Shown piece after piece: positions 27,455 to 35,603 of a stretch of DNA of 44,521 nt; within the stretch, counting starts at the first letter, position 1, and every line of letters starts with the position of its first letter. Under the pieces are notes generated by a model, which saw only the letters and a program-made list of their open reading frames with translations, had not been told where the DNA came from and did no database searches. Position numbers and translations under genes: made by a program. This DNA is from Budvicia aquatica DSM 5075 = ATCC 35567 (lineage in GTDB: Bacteria > Pseudomonadota > Gammaproteobacteria > Enterobacterales > Enterobacteriaceae). Where the stretch lies: NCBI RefSeq assembly GCF_000427805.1, contig NZ_ATYS01000047.1, positions 1 to 44,521 on the forward strand, written 5' to 3'.

Positions 27455-27478
27455 TTTAATCATGGCGAGTTAAAAATG

Positions 27479-27484
27479 ACTATA
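27479..27484 (-). promoter_or_regulatory. Candidate -10 of the sugar-acid operon
   Basis: On the minus strand TATAGT (5 of 6) lies about 30 bases downstream of the CRP site at 27509 with a poor -35, as expected of a CRP-dependent promoter. Operators O2 and O1 would lie downstream of the start point at about 27472. Confidence 0.4.
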
Positions 27485-27508
27485 CCAGAAACTACTTATT
27501 TTATAAGT

Positions 27509-27524
27509 TGTGATAAAAATCACA
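27509..27524. promoter_or_regulatory. CRP site of the sugar-acid operon
   Basis: TGTGATAAAAATCACA is a perfect TGTGA-N6-TCACA pair. It is centred about 44 bases upstream of the inferred start of the minus-strand operon, near the class II position. Confidence 0.8.
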
Positions 27525-27790
27525 ATTTATGCCATCTTTATTGTTCAAAAAATATCTTAGTATTAGTGGCTAATAAAATAGATATTCATATTTTTCTTTC
27601 GAAAAAATAAATATTTCATTGTTTTTATTGATTTTTATTTTGTTGGGTTAAATGTGTCATTAGGCCGTACACTTTATTTTTAGGCTGATTATTTTTAATA
27701 ATGGTTAAAAATTAATGGTGCAGTGAAATGTTGTAGTGAAATGTATAATTTAATTAACAATGCTTATTATTACCATTGCATTCATTATTG
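27525..27790. other. AT-rich divergent intergenic block
   Basis: About 265 bases, strongly AT-rich, with no open frame, no RNA signal and only a short direct repeat (AGTGAAATGT, around 27722 and 27735). It separates the two CRP sites and may bind H-NS, which is inference only. Confidence 0.4.
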
Positions 27791-27806
27791 TGTGACATGC
27801 GTCACA
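27791..27806. promoter_or_regulatory. CRP site of idnK
   Basis: TGTGACATGCGTCACA is a perfect TGTGA-N6-TCACA pair, seven bases before operator O3 and about 100 bases before the idnK start codon. Confidence 0.85.
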
Positions 27807-27813
27807 GTAATAT

Positions 27814-27829
27814 ATGTTACCGGTATCAT
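27814..27829. promoter_or_regulatory. GntR operator O3 (idnK)
   Basis: ATGTTACCGGTATCAT has the TTACCGGTA core shared with O1, O2 and O4. It adjoins the CRP site, so repressor and activator would compete for the same promoter. Confidence 0.85.
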
Positions 27830-27904
27830 TCCAGCAATACCCTTGATAAAGTAAGAAATAATCGGAAATTACTAATTTTTACTATTTAATTAGAGATCAA
27901 TAAT

Positions 27905-28435
27905 ATGGCGGGGCAAAGCATAATAATCATGGGAGTGTCCGGTAGTGGTAAGTCCCGGATCGGCGCTGAACTAGCAAAAAGGTTAAATGCTAAGTTTATT
28001 GATGGAGATGACCTTCATCCAAAAGTCAATATTCAAAAGATGGCTATTGGCCACCCGCTAGATGATAAAGATAGGGAACCTTGGCTTGAGAGATTAAATG
28101 ATGCTGCTTATAGCTTGCGCCATAAAGATGAATTGGGCTTCATAGTTTGTTCTGCATTAAAGCGCCACTATCGGGATTGTTTGCGTCAAGGTAATCCAGA
28201 AATGGTCTTTCTTTATATGAAAGGTAGTTTTGACGTTATTTTAGATCGTTTAAAGGCTCGCGCTGGTCATTATATGCCTGTGGAACTTCTACGAAGTCAA
28301 TTTGATATTTTGGAAGAACCGGGTATCGATGAAAATGATATTATTTGTGTTGATATTGATGGTAGTTTTCATGACGTTGTGCAGCGCGGGCTTAACGCTT
28401 TGAATAAAGTTGGTATTGAAACCCGCAAGGCGTAA
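27905..28435 (+). CDS. idnK: Gluconokinase, IdnK type
   Basis: A 176-residue P-loop gluconokinase: Walker A GVSGSGKS (10-17), FIDGDDLHP..NI.KM..G.PLDDKDREPWLERLNDA (about 31-67), CSALKRHYRD and lid KARAGHYMP. It converts D-gluconate to 6-phosphogluconate. The start MAGQS.I.MGVSGSGK and the stretch PWLERLNDA.YSL match the thermosensitive IdnK kinase of E. coli better than GntK. It stands alone, divergent from the sugar-acid operon and convergent with gntR, with a CRP site and one GntR operator upstream. Edd would use its product. The window thus holds two gluconokinases of different subtypes. Confidence 0.9.
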   Translation: MAGQSIIIMGVSGSGKSRIGAELAKRLNAKFIDGDDLHPKVNIQKMAIGHPLDDKDREPWLERLNDAAYSLRHKDELGFIVCSALKRHYRDCLRQGNPEMVFLYMKGSFDVILDRLKARAGHYMPVELLRSQFDILEEPGIDENDIICVDIDGSFHDVVQRGLNALNKVGIETRKA

Positions 28436-28441
28436 TTGTCT

Positions 28442-29437
28442 TTAAATACTGTCACCGTATAGAAGAGTGAAACCAAGATCGAGTATTTTAGGTGTTACCG
28501 TTTCACCCCGCAGACGAGCAAGTAATCTTTGCGCAGCGACTTTTCCTATCTCTTCGCGAGGAGTTAGTACGCTGGTGAGTTTGGGTTCCATTGACTGCCC
28601 TATGTCGTGTCCATGGAATCCAGCGATAGCCATATCATTGGGAATACGTAATTTTTGGCGTTGACACTCAAAAGCTGCGCCAATAGCGATATCATCGTTG
28701 GTACAGAAAATACTATCAGTGTCAGGATAGCGCCGAAGAGCTTCTTTCAGTAACTCGCAACCCAGGCTATATGATGATGGGCGGTCAGTACAAATGTTTC
28801 GGGGCTCTAGCCCGAATTCACGCATAGCTTGTTCATAGCCTTGCAGCCTTATGATGGTTCTTTCATCGTGCCGGGCACCGAGATACACCGGTTTGGAATG
28901 GCCACTTTTTAGGATTTCTTTCGTTATTTGATAGGCTGCATCGTGATTGTTAAAGCCGACGGCAAGATCGATGCAGGGGCTGCTGCTATCCATTATTTCA
29001 ACTACAGGTATACCTGCAACTTCGATCATTTTTAGCGTGCGCTCTGTATGGAGGCGTTCAGATAGAATAAGACCATCAATATTATAGGAAAGTAATGAGG
29101 CTAAGCGAAACTCTTCTCGTTCTGAACTGTAGCCATAGTGGGCTAACATTGTTTGATATCCGTGAGAATCAGTCACGCTTTCGATGCCGCGTAGAACTTC
29201 AGCAAAAACCTGATTAGTCAGTGACGGAAGTAGTACTCCGATGGCTTTGCTGGTCGCATTGGAAAGAATCTCTGGAGCCCGGTTAGGAATATAGCCTAGC
29301 TTGTCGAGAGCGATAGCTATCTTGCTGCGTAAAGCAGTAGAAACCTGTGAGGTATCGCGTAAATAACGGCTAATTGTCATTTTAGTGACGCCGACCTGAT
29401 TGGCAACGTCTTGCAAGCTTGGTCTTTTTTTCTTCAT
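28442..29437 (-). CDS. gntR: GntR, LacI-family gluconate repressor
   Basis: A 331-residue LacI/GalR-family repressor. The N-terminal helix-turn-helix is MKKKRPSLQDVANQVGVTKM and the hinge region is GYIPNRAPEILSNATS. The periplasmic-binding-like core includes the segments IGVLLPSLTNQVFAEVLRGIES and IAGFHGHDIGQSMEP, which match E. coli GntR almost throughout. It should bind the TTACCGGTAAC-type palindromes at O1-O4 and be released by gluconate. It is convergent with idnK, six bases apart. A TATAAT on the minus strand (29494-29489) may be its promoter. No operator is visible there, as for the largely unregulated E. coli gntR. Confidence 0.95.
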   Translation of the reverse strand: MKKKRPSLQDVANQVGVTKMTISRYLRDTSQVSTALRSKIAIALDKLGYIPNRAPEILSNATSKAIGVLLPSLTNQVFAEVLRGIESVTDSHGYQTMLAHYGYSSEREEFRLASLLSYNIDGLILSERLHTERTLKMIEVAGIPVVEIMDSSSPCIDLAVGFNNHDAAYQITKEILKSGHSKPVYLGARHDERTIIRLQGYEQAMREFGLEPRNICTDRPSSYSLGCELLKEALRRYPDTDSIFCTNDDIAIGAAFECQRQKLRIPNDMAIAGFHGHDIGQSMEPKLTSVLTPREEIGKVAAQRLLARLRGETVTPKILDLGFTLLYGDSI

Positions 29438-29488
29438 TTTTCAACCAATTAAAGCATTATGTTATGTGCTATGTTAGCAAGAATTTAG

Positions 29489-29494
29489 ATTATA
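29489..29494 (-). promoter_or_regulatory. -10 element upstream of gntR
   Basis: A consensus TATAAT on the minus strand, 52 bases before the gntR ATG. The -35 region is poor. The remaining gntR-edd gap up to 29757 shows no gene or other clear signal. Confidence 0.4.
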
Positions 29495-29757
29495 AGTACG
29501 CCTATGATCGTAGTTATATTCATAAACAGGAAATAAACTAAAGTAATACTATCCTACGATACTTGTTATTAGAAGACAGCTCTGTAAGCGATTAAAGATA
29601 AATAAAATTAATTTCTATGAACAACATAAAATTTTTGTCTAGTTCATTTTATTGAGCGAATAAGCGGCCTTTTACCTCCATGAATAGCCTGTTGATGGTT
29701 ACTTACCCAATTGCTGGTTAGTTTTACTGAATCGTGTTAGCTTTATTTAAAATGAAA

Positions 29758-29773
29758 TTGTTACCGGTATCAT
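29758..29773. promoter_or_regulatory. GntR operator O4 (edd)
   Basis: TTGTTACCGGTATCAT, the same 11-base core and right arm as O3. It covers the likely -35 and spacer of the edd promoter, a classic repression position. Confidence 0.85.
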
Positions 29774-29786
29774 TTGGGTATATAGT
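29758..29786 (+). promoter_or_regulatory. Promoter of edd
   Basis: TTGTTA (29758-29763), a 17-base spacer and TATAGT (29781-29786) form a plausible sigma-70 promoter that starts at about 29793. Its -35 and spacer coincide with operator O4. Confidence 0.6.
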
Positions 29787-29938
29787 AATCAAATAAATGC
29801 TTCATATTTATTTTAGTGCGTAAAGGAAAGAGGCTACTGCAATAGAAAACGTGAGCGGCACTAGGGGACATCGCTAGTATATCTCCGCAGCTGAAATAAT
29901 AGCGAATATAGACAACCGATAGAGAGGTGGAGTACTGC

Positions 29939-31744
29939 ATGAATCTTACTGTTGAGCACATTACCCAAAAAATCATTGCGCGTTCTAAAGAGAGCCGAGA
30001 GGCTTATTTAGCTAAAATTGATGCAGCTAAAAGCGCAACCGTTCACCGTTCTCAGCTTTCATGTGGGAATCTCGCCCATGGGTTCGCAGCCTGTTCACCG
30101 GATGATAAGTCATCACTGAAAAATATGGTGAAAAGTAATATCGGCATCATTACTTCTTATAACGATATGCTTTCAGCTCACCAGCCTTACGAACATTACC
30201 CGGAACGCTTAAAAAACGCGCTGCACGCCGTTGGGGCTATTGGTCAGGTTGCCGGTGGAGTGCCGGCGATGTGTGATGGCGTAACCCAAGGTCAGGACGG
30301 AATGGAGCTATCTTTACTGAGCCGCGATTTAATCGCGATGTCTGCCGCAATTGGTTTATCCCATAATATGTTTGACGGTGCGCTGTTTCTTGGCGTTTGC
30401 GACAAAATCGTACCGGGATTATTTATTGCCGCGATGGCTTTCGGTCATCTGCCGGCGGTATTTGTTCCTGCCGGGCCAATGCGTACCGGGGCATCCAATA
30501 AAGAAAAGGTACGGGTTCGTCAGTTATATGCAGAAGGGAAAGTCGGGCGCGAAGCGTTGCTTGAATCAGAGGCTAATTCTTATCATTCGGCCGGAACCTG
30601 TACGTTTTATGGTACAGCCAATTCTAACCAGATGGTCATGGAAGTGATGGGCCTCCATTTGCCCGGTTCTTCTTTTGTTTATCCGGATGTCACTTTGCGC
30701 GATGAACTTACCGATGCGGCTGCGCGTCAGGTCACTCGAATGACTGAATCTTCAGGTAATTATCTGCCGGTAGGGCGTTTAGTTGATGAGAAAGTCGTTG
30801 TAAACGGTATTGTTGCTTTGTTGGCGACCGGCGGTTCAACCAACCACACCATGCACTTAGTTGCGATGGCTAAATCGGCCGGTATTCAAATTACTTGGGA
30901 TGATTTTTCCGAATTATCTGATGTAGTTCCTCTGCTGACGCGTATTTATCCCAATGGCCCGGGTGATATTAACTATTTTCAGGCTGCCGGTGGTGTTTCT
31001 CTGCTGGTAAGAGAATTATTAAAAGGTGGCCTGCTGCATGAAGATGTTCATACTGTCGCGGGCTTTGGTCTGCACCGGTATACGCAAGAGCCTTTCCTTG
31101 ACGGTGATAAACTGGCGTATCGTGACGGCCCGCATTGCTCACTCGATTCTGAAGTGATTGCTACACTGGATGCGCCTTTTGCTAAGCACGGCGGTACTAA
31201 AGTATTGGCCGGAAATCTTGGCCGAGCAGTAATGAAAACCTCAGCCGTACCGGAAGATCGCCAGATAATTAAGGCTCCGGCAGTAGTATTTGAAAGCCAG
31301 TATGATATTGATGCTGCTTTTAATGACGGAAAATTAGATCGTGACTGTATTGTCGTTGTTCGTTTTCAGGGGCCGAAGGCTATCGGCATGCCGGAACTAC
31401 ATAAGCTGATGCCTCCGCTGGGCGTTTTGATGGATCGCGGATATAAGGTGGCTCTGGTGACTGATGGCCGACTATCCGGCGCATCGGGTAAGGTTCCTGC
31501 CGCTATTCATGTTACTCCGGAAGCTTATGTCGGTGGACTCTTGGCGAAAGTGCAGGATGGCGACATGATTCAGATAGACGGAACAACCGGCAAGCTTGAA
31601 TTACTGGTAGATGAAGCCGAACTGGCGCAGCGAAAAGCCGCCGTCCCTGACTTATCAACGTCTCATGTAGGTATGGGAAGAGAGTTATTTTCAGCAATGA
31701 GAGATAAAATTTCTGGTGCTGAAGACGGGGCCTGTTGTTTTTAG
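29939..31744 (+). CDS. edd: Phosphogluconate dehydratase (Entner-Doudoroff)
   Basis: Edd dehydrates 6-phosphogluconate to 2-keto-3-deoxy-6-phosphogluconate. It is a 601-residue IlvD/Edd-family protein with an iron-sulfur cluster. Conserved motifs include [33 protein letters not shown], the cluster cysteines in [11 protein letters not shown] and [23 protein letters not shown], and [17 protein letters not shown]. The ATG is preferred to an upstream in-frame GTG (29927) because GAGGTGGAG lies just before it and E. coli Edd (603 residues) starts there. Unlike E. coli, eda does not follow. The gene is monocistronic under its own GntR operator. Confidence 0.96.
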   Translation: MNLTVEHITQKIIARSKESREAYLAKIDAAKSATVHRSQLSCGNLAHGFAACSPDDKSSLKNMVKSNIGIITSYNDMLSAHQPYEHYPERLKNALHAVGAIGQVAGGVPAMCDGVTQGQDGMELSLLSRDLIAMSAAIGLSHNMFDGALFLGVCDKIVPGLFIAAMAFGHLPAVFVPAGPMRTGASNKEKVRVRQLYAEGKVGREALLESEANSYHSAGTCTFYGTANSNQMVMEVMGLHLPGSSFVYPDVTLRDELTDAAARQVTRMTESSGNYLPVGRLVDEKVVVNGIVALLATGGSTNHTMHLVAMAKSAGIQITWDDFSELSDVVPLLTRIYPNGPGDINYFQAAGGVSLLVRELLKGGLLHEDVHTVAGFGLHRYTQEPFLDGDKLAYRDGPHCSLDSEVIATLDAPFAKHGGTKVLAGNLGRAVMKTSAVPEDRQIIKAPAVVFESQYDIDAAFNDGKLDRDCIVVVRFQGPKAIGMPELHKLMPPLGVLMDRGYKVALVTDGRLSGASGKVPAAIHVTPEAYVGGLLAKVQDGDMIQIDGTTGKLELLVDEAELAQRKAAVPDLSTSHVGMGRELFSAMRDKISGAEDGACCF

Positions 31745-31952
31745 TTTTGGGCCCGTTAGGTTTAGATATTCCAAGTGGTTAAATATAGTGAAAATGGCAT
31801 TGCCGGCGTAGGCCGGCATCATTGAATAAGTGTCCGGAAAGTTTAGTTTCCCCTTATCGTCGTCTGAGTTATTGTGAAGCATCTGTACTGAAGTCGCGCT
31901 TTTAAAGGCGATGAGCTGCTGAGAATAATAGGGAAAGTAAGGATGAAGGATA

Positions 31953-33095
31953 ATGTCTAAGCCATTGCGATCTTTTGGCTACCGTACTCGGGATGAGTTG
32001 GCCTTGCATAAGGCGCTAAATAAAGCTGTTCAGCAATACCTCAACGATAACCATGAACATCGGTTCGCGGATAATCGGATGTTGATGAAAATCGTCTTCT
32101 TATCCGCAGTCTGTTTTGCTCTCTATGTGCTTATGCTGACGGTCCACAGCAAACCAGCCTTCCTTTTTAGCTATGCCGGATTTCTTTTCTCTACGCTATT
32201 TCTCGCTGTAAATGTCGTACATGACGCATCGCATAATGCCATTTTTCGCCAGGAGTGGGCTAACCGCTGGCTGAACAATGTGCTAACAATTCCACTGGGT
32301 CTGGATGCGGATTGCTGGCGAGTCAGGCATACGATTTGTCACCATGGCCATACCAATATCAAAGGCTACGATCTGGATATTGAAGAAAATGGCATATTGC
32401 GTCAGACGCCTTATCAACGCTGGTGGTTTTTAATGCGTTGGCAGCACTACTATTGGCCCGTAGCGGCGGCACTTACTTTTCCAATTTTTATTTGGGTGAC
32501 TGATTGGCTGGACCGTGCCGGGCTGACCCAGGTAACCCCTAAGCTTCGGCATCGAGGTATTAAAGGCTGGGGCTACTTTTTGTTGAGTAAGGCGCTTCAT
32601 CTGACGATATCCCTTCTGGTTCCAATGATGGCCGCACGGGCGCTATCGATTTCTACTACCGAAGTTATCGTGGCATATCTGCTAAGCCAGATGTTGTCAT
32701 CACTGATTTTTGTGGTTCTGATTCTGGGAACCCACTGGGCCAAAGCAAAGTTTTATTTACCTCCTGAGCAGGGCTCGATGCCACATGGCTGGTATCACCA
32801 TAACTTCTCAACCACTTTTGACTGGCTGACGACTCCACAATGTTTGACCTATTGGATTGGTGGCCTGAATATGCACCTCACCCACCATCTATACCCCAAC
32901 TGGAATCACCGGCATTATCTGAAATTAGCTAAGGTTATTGAGCAGACTGTGTCTGAATTTAATATTGAGTACCACTGCGTTACGCTCAGAGAGCTGTTCA
33001 GGTATCAGCAGAAGTTCTTACGGGAGATGGGAAATAATAAGGGGCCGGATGAAGATAATTTCCCCGGCCACCATAAGGCAGACGGGGAAATATGA
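31953..33095 (+). CDS. Membrane fatty acid desaturase (PF00487)
   Basis: A 380-residue integral-membrane di-iron desaturase. The three histidine boxes are HDASH (90-94), HTICHH (126-131, with His133 next) and HLTHH (308-312), set among four to six hydrophobic segments (about 45-65, 70-90, 168-185, 210-230, 235-258). The family inserts a double bond into an acyl chain of lipids, CoA or ACP using O2 and an electron donor. The layout is that of acyl-lipid (DesA/linoleoyl-CoA type) desaturases. No ferredoxin or reductase gene adjoins. Most Enterobacterales make unsaturated fatty acids only by FabA/FabB, so it is notable here. The start has AAGGA six bases upstream. Confidence 0.9.
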   Translation: MSKPLRSFGYRTRDELALHKALNKAVQQYLNDNHEHRFADNRMLMKIVFLSAVCFALYVLMLTVHSKPAFLFSYAGFLFSTLFLAVNVVHDASHNAIFRQEWANRWLNNVLTIPLGLDADCWRVRHTICHHGHTNIKGYDLDIEENGILRQTPYQRWWFLMRWQHYYWPVAAALTFPIFIWVTDWLDRAGLTQVTPKLRHRGIKGWGYFLLSKALHLTISLLVPMMAARALSISTTEVIVAYLLSQMLSSLIFVVLILGTHWAKAKFYLPPEQGSMPHGWYHHNFSTTFDWLTTPQCLTYWIGGLNMHLTHHLYPNWNHRHYLKLAKVIEQTVSEFNIEYHCVTLRELFRYQQKFLREMGNNKGPDEDNFPGHHKADGEI

Positions 33096-33108
33096 TTATC
33101 CTTCCCGT
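33082..33108 (+). terminator. Hairpin spanning the desaturase and zntA stop codons
   Basis: ACGGGGAA/TTCCCGT (one bulge) encloses both stop codons, TGA and, on the other strand, TAA, with no bases between the genes. TTGTTCTTTTT follows on the plus strand, so it may terminate the desaturase transcript inside the end of zntA. Confidence 0.5.
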
Positions 33109-35393
33109 TGTTCTTTTTGTTTACGTAGCAGACGTAACGCATTAGCCGTAACCAGAGCGGTTGCTCCTGAGTCAGCGAGTACCGCCAGCCAGAGCCCGGT
33201 CAGACCGACTAAGCTGGTGACCAAAAATATGGCTTTCAGCCCAAGGGCAATCGTAATGTTCTGGCGGATAATTTTACGCGTTGCCCGTGACAGAACGATC
33301 ATGTCCAGCAGGCCAATGAGCCGGTTGTGAGTCAGTGCGGCATCGGCGGTTTCCAGTGCGACGTCAGTACCTCCGCCCATAGCAATTCCGATGGTTGATG
33401 ATTTCATCGCCGGTGCATCATTAATGCCGTCTCCGACCATCGCCGTAGGCTGCTGTTTATTTAATGCAATAACCGCCGTTACTTTATCTTCCGGCAATAA
33501 TCCGGCCTCATATTCAATGCCTAACTCATGGGCAATAGCGGCCGCAGCCCGAGGGTTATCACCGGTTAACATAACGCCGTTTACGCCAATATTACGCAAG
33601 GCGGTCAGAGCCTGCTTAGCATCTGCCCGCATTGTATCTCGCAGGGCAATCAGACCGATAGTATTGCCATCGCGCACTACCACTACGACAGTTTTTCCCT
33701 CTTCTTCTAGCCGGACGATTTGCTGCCGGGCTTCTTCAGATAGCTGTTCTTCGTTTAGTTTAGAGGGGGAGCTAATCAGAATAAGCTGATTACCGACTCT
33801 TCCTTGAATACCTACACCTGCAATAGCCCGGCGTTCTTCGGCTTCGGCATACTTGATCTCCGCCTCTTTAGTGCGTCGGATAATCGCCTGCGCTAATGGA
33901 TGGTGAGAACCTGACTCGATGGATGATGCTAACTGGAGTAATTGCACATTACTGATATCTTGCAGTGGAATAATATCAGTGACCATCGGTTTGCCTTCGG
34001 TCAGGGTACCGGTTTTATCGAATGCAATTTGAGTAATGGTCCCTAGCTGTTCTAAAGCTGCTCCGCCTTTAATCAGGGCACCACGGCGGGTTGCTGATGC
34101 AAGTGCAGACGTTATTGCTGCCGGCGTCGAGATGACTAAGGCACAAGGACAGCCAATCAGCAGCAATGTTAACCCGCGGTAAATCCAGGTCTCCCACGGC
34201 TGATCGAAGGCCAGCGGAGGAATAATAACCACCAGAAGGGCAAACAGCATAATGCTTGGCGTGTAATAACGGCTGAAGCGATCGATAAAACGTTCGATTG
34301 GCGCACGACGTTCCTCTGCTTCTTCAATCAGTGCCAGAATACGATCAATCGCATTTTTGCCCGGTTCAGATAACACCTTAAGTTGAATAACGGTATCAAC
34401 CGCGAGGCTACCCGCGGCGACTTTTTCTCCGCGCAGGCGATCGACCGGAATCGACTCACCGGTCAGGGCGCTTTCATCAAAACCGGCGCTGTCGCTGAGT
34501 AACTCAGCATCAACCGGTAGGCGGGTGCCCGGCGCAATTTCGATAATGTCTCCGGGGCGCAGGCTTGAGGCCTCAACCGTTTTTCTTACGCCATTACTGA
34601 CTAATACCGCTTCTTCGGGCAGTAATGCCATCAAGGATGTGACGCCCTGACGGGCACGATTGGCGGCGTAAGATTCGAGTAATTCGCCAATCATAAACAA
34701 CATCAGTACCATCGCCGCTTCTTCGGTGGCTCCGATAATCAGCGCGCCTATAGCTGATACGCTCATCAGCGTTTCAATGGCAAACGGGGTGCCTGAGCGG
34801 GTAAGGCGAATAGCCTGACGGCCGATCGGAATAATGCCAAACAGGGTGGTCAGCGTAAAAGCTATCCGACCATAAAACGGCGAGAATGATTCAATAATCC
34901 AACTGGCTAAAATCAGAACGGCCAGAATAGCCGGTGGGGCATATTCCTTGAAGCGCTGTGATCTGTCGGTTTTTTTAGATGCGGATCCTGCTGCGGAAAC
35001 AGAGGTGAGCGTATAGCCGGCTTTTTTCACTGCCAGCTCGATTTTATCAGCCAGACCTTCACTTTGTTGAGTATCGACAACCAGTTTTTCGGTCGCAAAT
35101 AGAATTTTTGCGTGTTGGACCCCGGCCACTTGAGAAACCGCCGTTTCTACTTTTTTGGCACAGCTCGGGCAATCCATGCCAAGCACTTGCCATGTCAGAC
35201 GGGTGCTGCCCTCGGTCAGCTGTTCCAGCGTATCGTTACTGGCACAGGCAGACTGACTACAGCAGGATTGATTGTTATCATCATGACTGTGTGCATGGTG
35301 ATGTTCATGAGCATGACCAGAGGCATGATTATGGTCATCATGTTCATGCAGCTCCGGCATTATCGTGGCTTTAGTTTCATTGTGGTTAGTCAT
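33096..35393 (-). CDS. zntA: Zinc/cadmium/lead-exporting P-type ATPase ZntA
   Basis: A P1B-type ATPase of about 765 residues. It has a His-rich N-terminal stretch (11 His in residues 16-37), the metal-binding GMDCPSC (72-78), the transmembrane CPC site LLIGCPCAL (Cys415, Cys417), the phosphorylation motif DKTGT (Asp459), HP motif, GDGINDAPA and a final helix pair. The selectivity residues (CPC plus DKTGT..., and ALADSGAT near the end) are those of ZntA. It exports Zn, Cd and Pb to the periplasm. The start at 35393 has GAGGG nine bases upstream. The ATG at 35414 would leave almost no leader after the ZntR promoter. E. coli ZntA (732) lacks the His-rich segment. Confidence 0.95.
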   Translation of the reverse strand: MTNHNETKATIMPELHEHDDHNHASGHAHEHHHAHSHDDNNQSCCSQSACASNDTLEQLTEGSTRLTWQVLGMDCPSCAKKVETAVSQVAGVQHAKILFATEKLVVDTQQSEGLADKIELAVKKAGYTLTSVSAAGSASKKTDRSQRFKEYAPPAILAVLILASWIIESFSPFYGRIAFTLTTLFGIIPIGRQAIRLTRSGTPFAIETLMSVSAIGALIIGATEEAAMVLMLFMIGELLESYAANRARQGVTSLMALLPEEAVLVSNGVRKTVEASSLRPGDIIEIAPGTRLPVDAELLSDSAGFDESALTGESIPVDRLRGEKVAAGSLAVDTVIQLKVLSEPGKNAIDRILALIEEAEERRAPIERFIDRFSRYYTPSIMLFALLVVIIPPLAFDQPWETWIYRGLTLLLIGCPCALVISTPAAITSALASATRRGALIKGGAALEQLGTITQIAFDKTGTLTEGKPMVTDIIPLQDISNVQLLQLASSIESGSHHPLAQAIIRRTKEAEIKYAEAEERRAIAGVGIQGRVGNQLILISSPSKLNEEQLSEEARQQIVRLEEEGKTVVVVVRDGNTIGLIALRDTMRADAKQALTALRNIGVNGVMLTGDNPRAAAAIAHELGIEYEAGLLPEDKVTAVIALNKQQPTAMVGDGINDAPAMKSSTIGIAMGGGTDVALETADAALTHNRLIGLLDMIVLSRATRKIIRQNITIALGLKAIFLVTSLVGLTGLWLAVLADSGATALVTANALRLLRKQKEQREG

Positions 35394-35425
35394 CAGGGTT
35401 ACCCTCATCCTCATGTAATGAACGT

Positions 35426-35457
35426 ACTCTACACCTTGGAGCCCACTCCAGAGTCAA
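35426..35457 (-). promoter_or_regulatory. ZntR-controlled promoter of zntA
   Basis: On the minus strand TTGACT (35457-35452) and TAGAGT (35431-35426) are separated by 20 bases, the overlong spacer of MerR-family promoters. The spacer contains the imperfect dyad CTGGAG-TGGG-CTCCAAG, resembling the E. coli ZntR operator. Confidence 0.85.
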
Positions 35458-35519
35458 TAGGGTTTTAATAGAAATTTAGATTAATTAAATTATCGTTAAT
35501 TGGTTTATTATTACTCAGA

Positions 35520-35549
35520 TGTAAACTAAATAACGTTAGAAAGTATAAC
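35520..35549. promoter_or_regulatory. Candidate BirA operator upstream of bioP
   Basis: TGTAAACT and AGTATAAC are inverted half-sites separated by 14 bases, similar to the bio operator (TTGTAAACC...GGTTTACAA) but with a poor right half. It would overlap the -35 of a promoter with TATACT at 35560-35565. BioP (YigM) genes are known or predicted BirA targets. Confidence 0.3.
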
Positions 35550-35603
35550 TAATCTAAAATATACTTCCGCTCTTTGCTGTTGAGTCAGAAGGTGATATTT
35601 GTT

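Noticed and set aside
29927-29938. GTG at 29927 as edd start
   Set aside because: It lies inside the ribosome site used by the ATG at 29939, and the extra four residues are absent from the family.
29770-29976. 68-residue frame antisense to the edd promoter region
   Set aside because: It covers the operator and promoter of edd and shows no motif.
31801-31818. Hairpin TGCCGGC/GCCGGCA after edd as a terminator
   Set aside because: No T run follows on either strand, and it is about 60 bases past the stop. Kept only as an unexplained small dyad.
35108-35468. Overlapping frames antisense to the zntA start, His/Met-rich
   Set aside because: They are the reverse complement of the His-rich zntA codons and cross the ZntR promoter. 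No ribosome site or family match.
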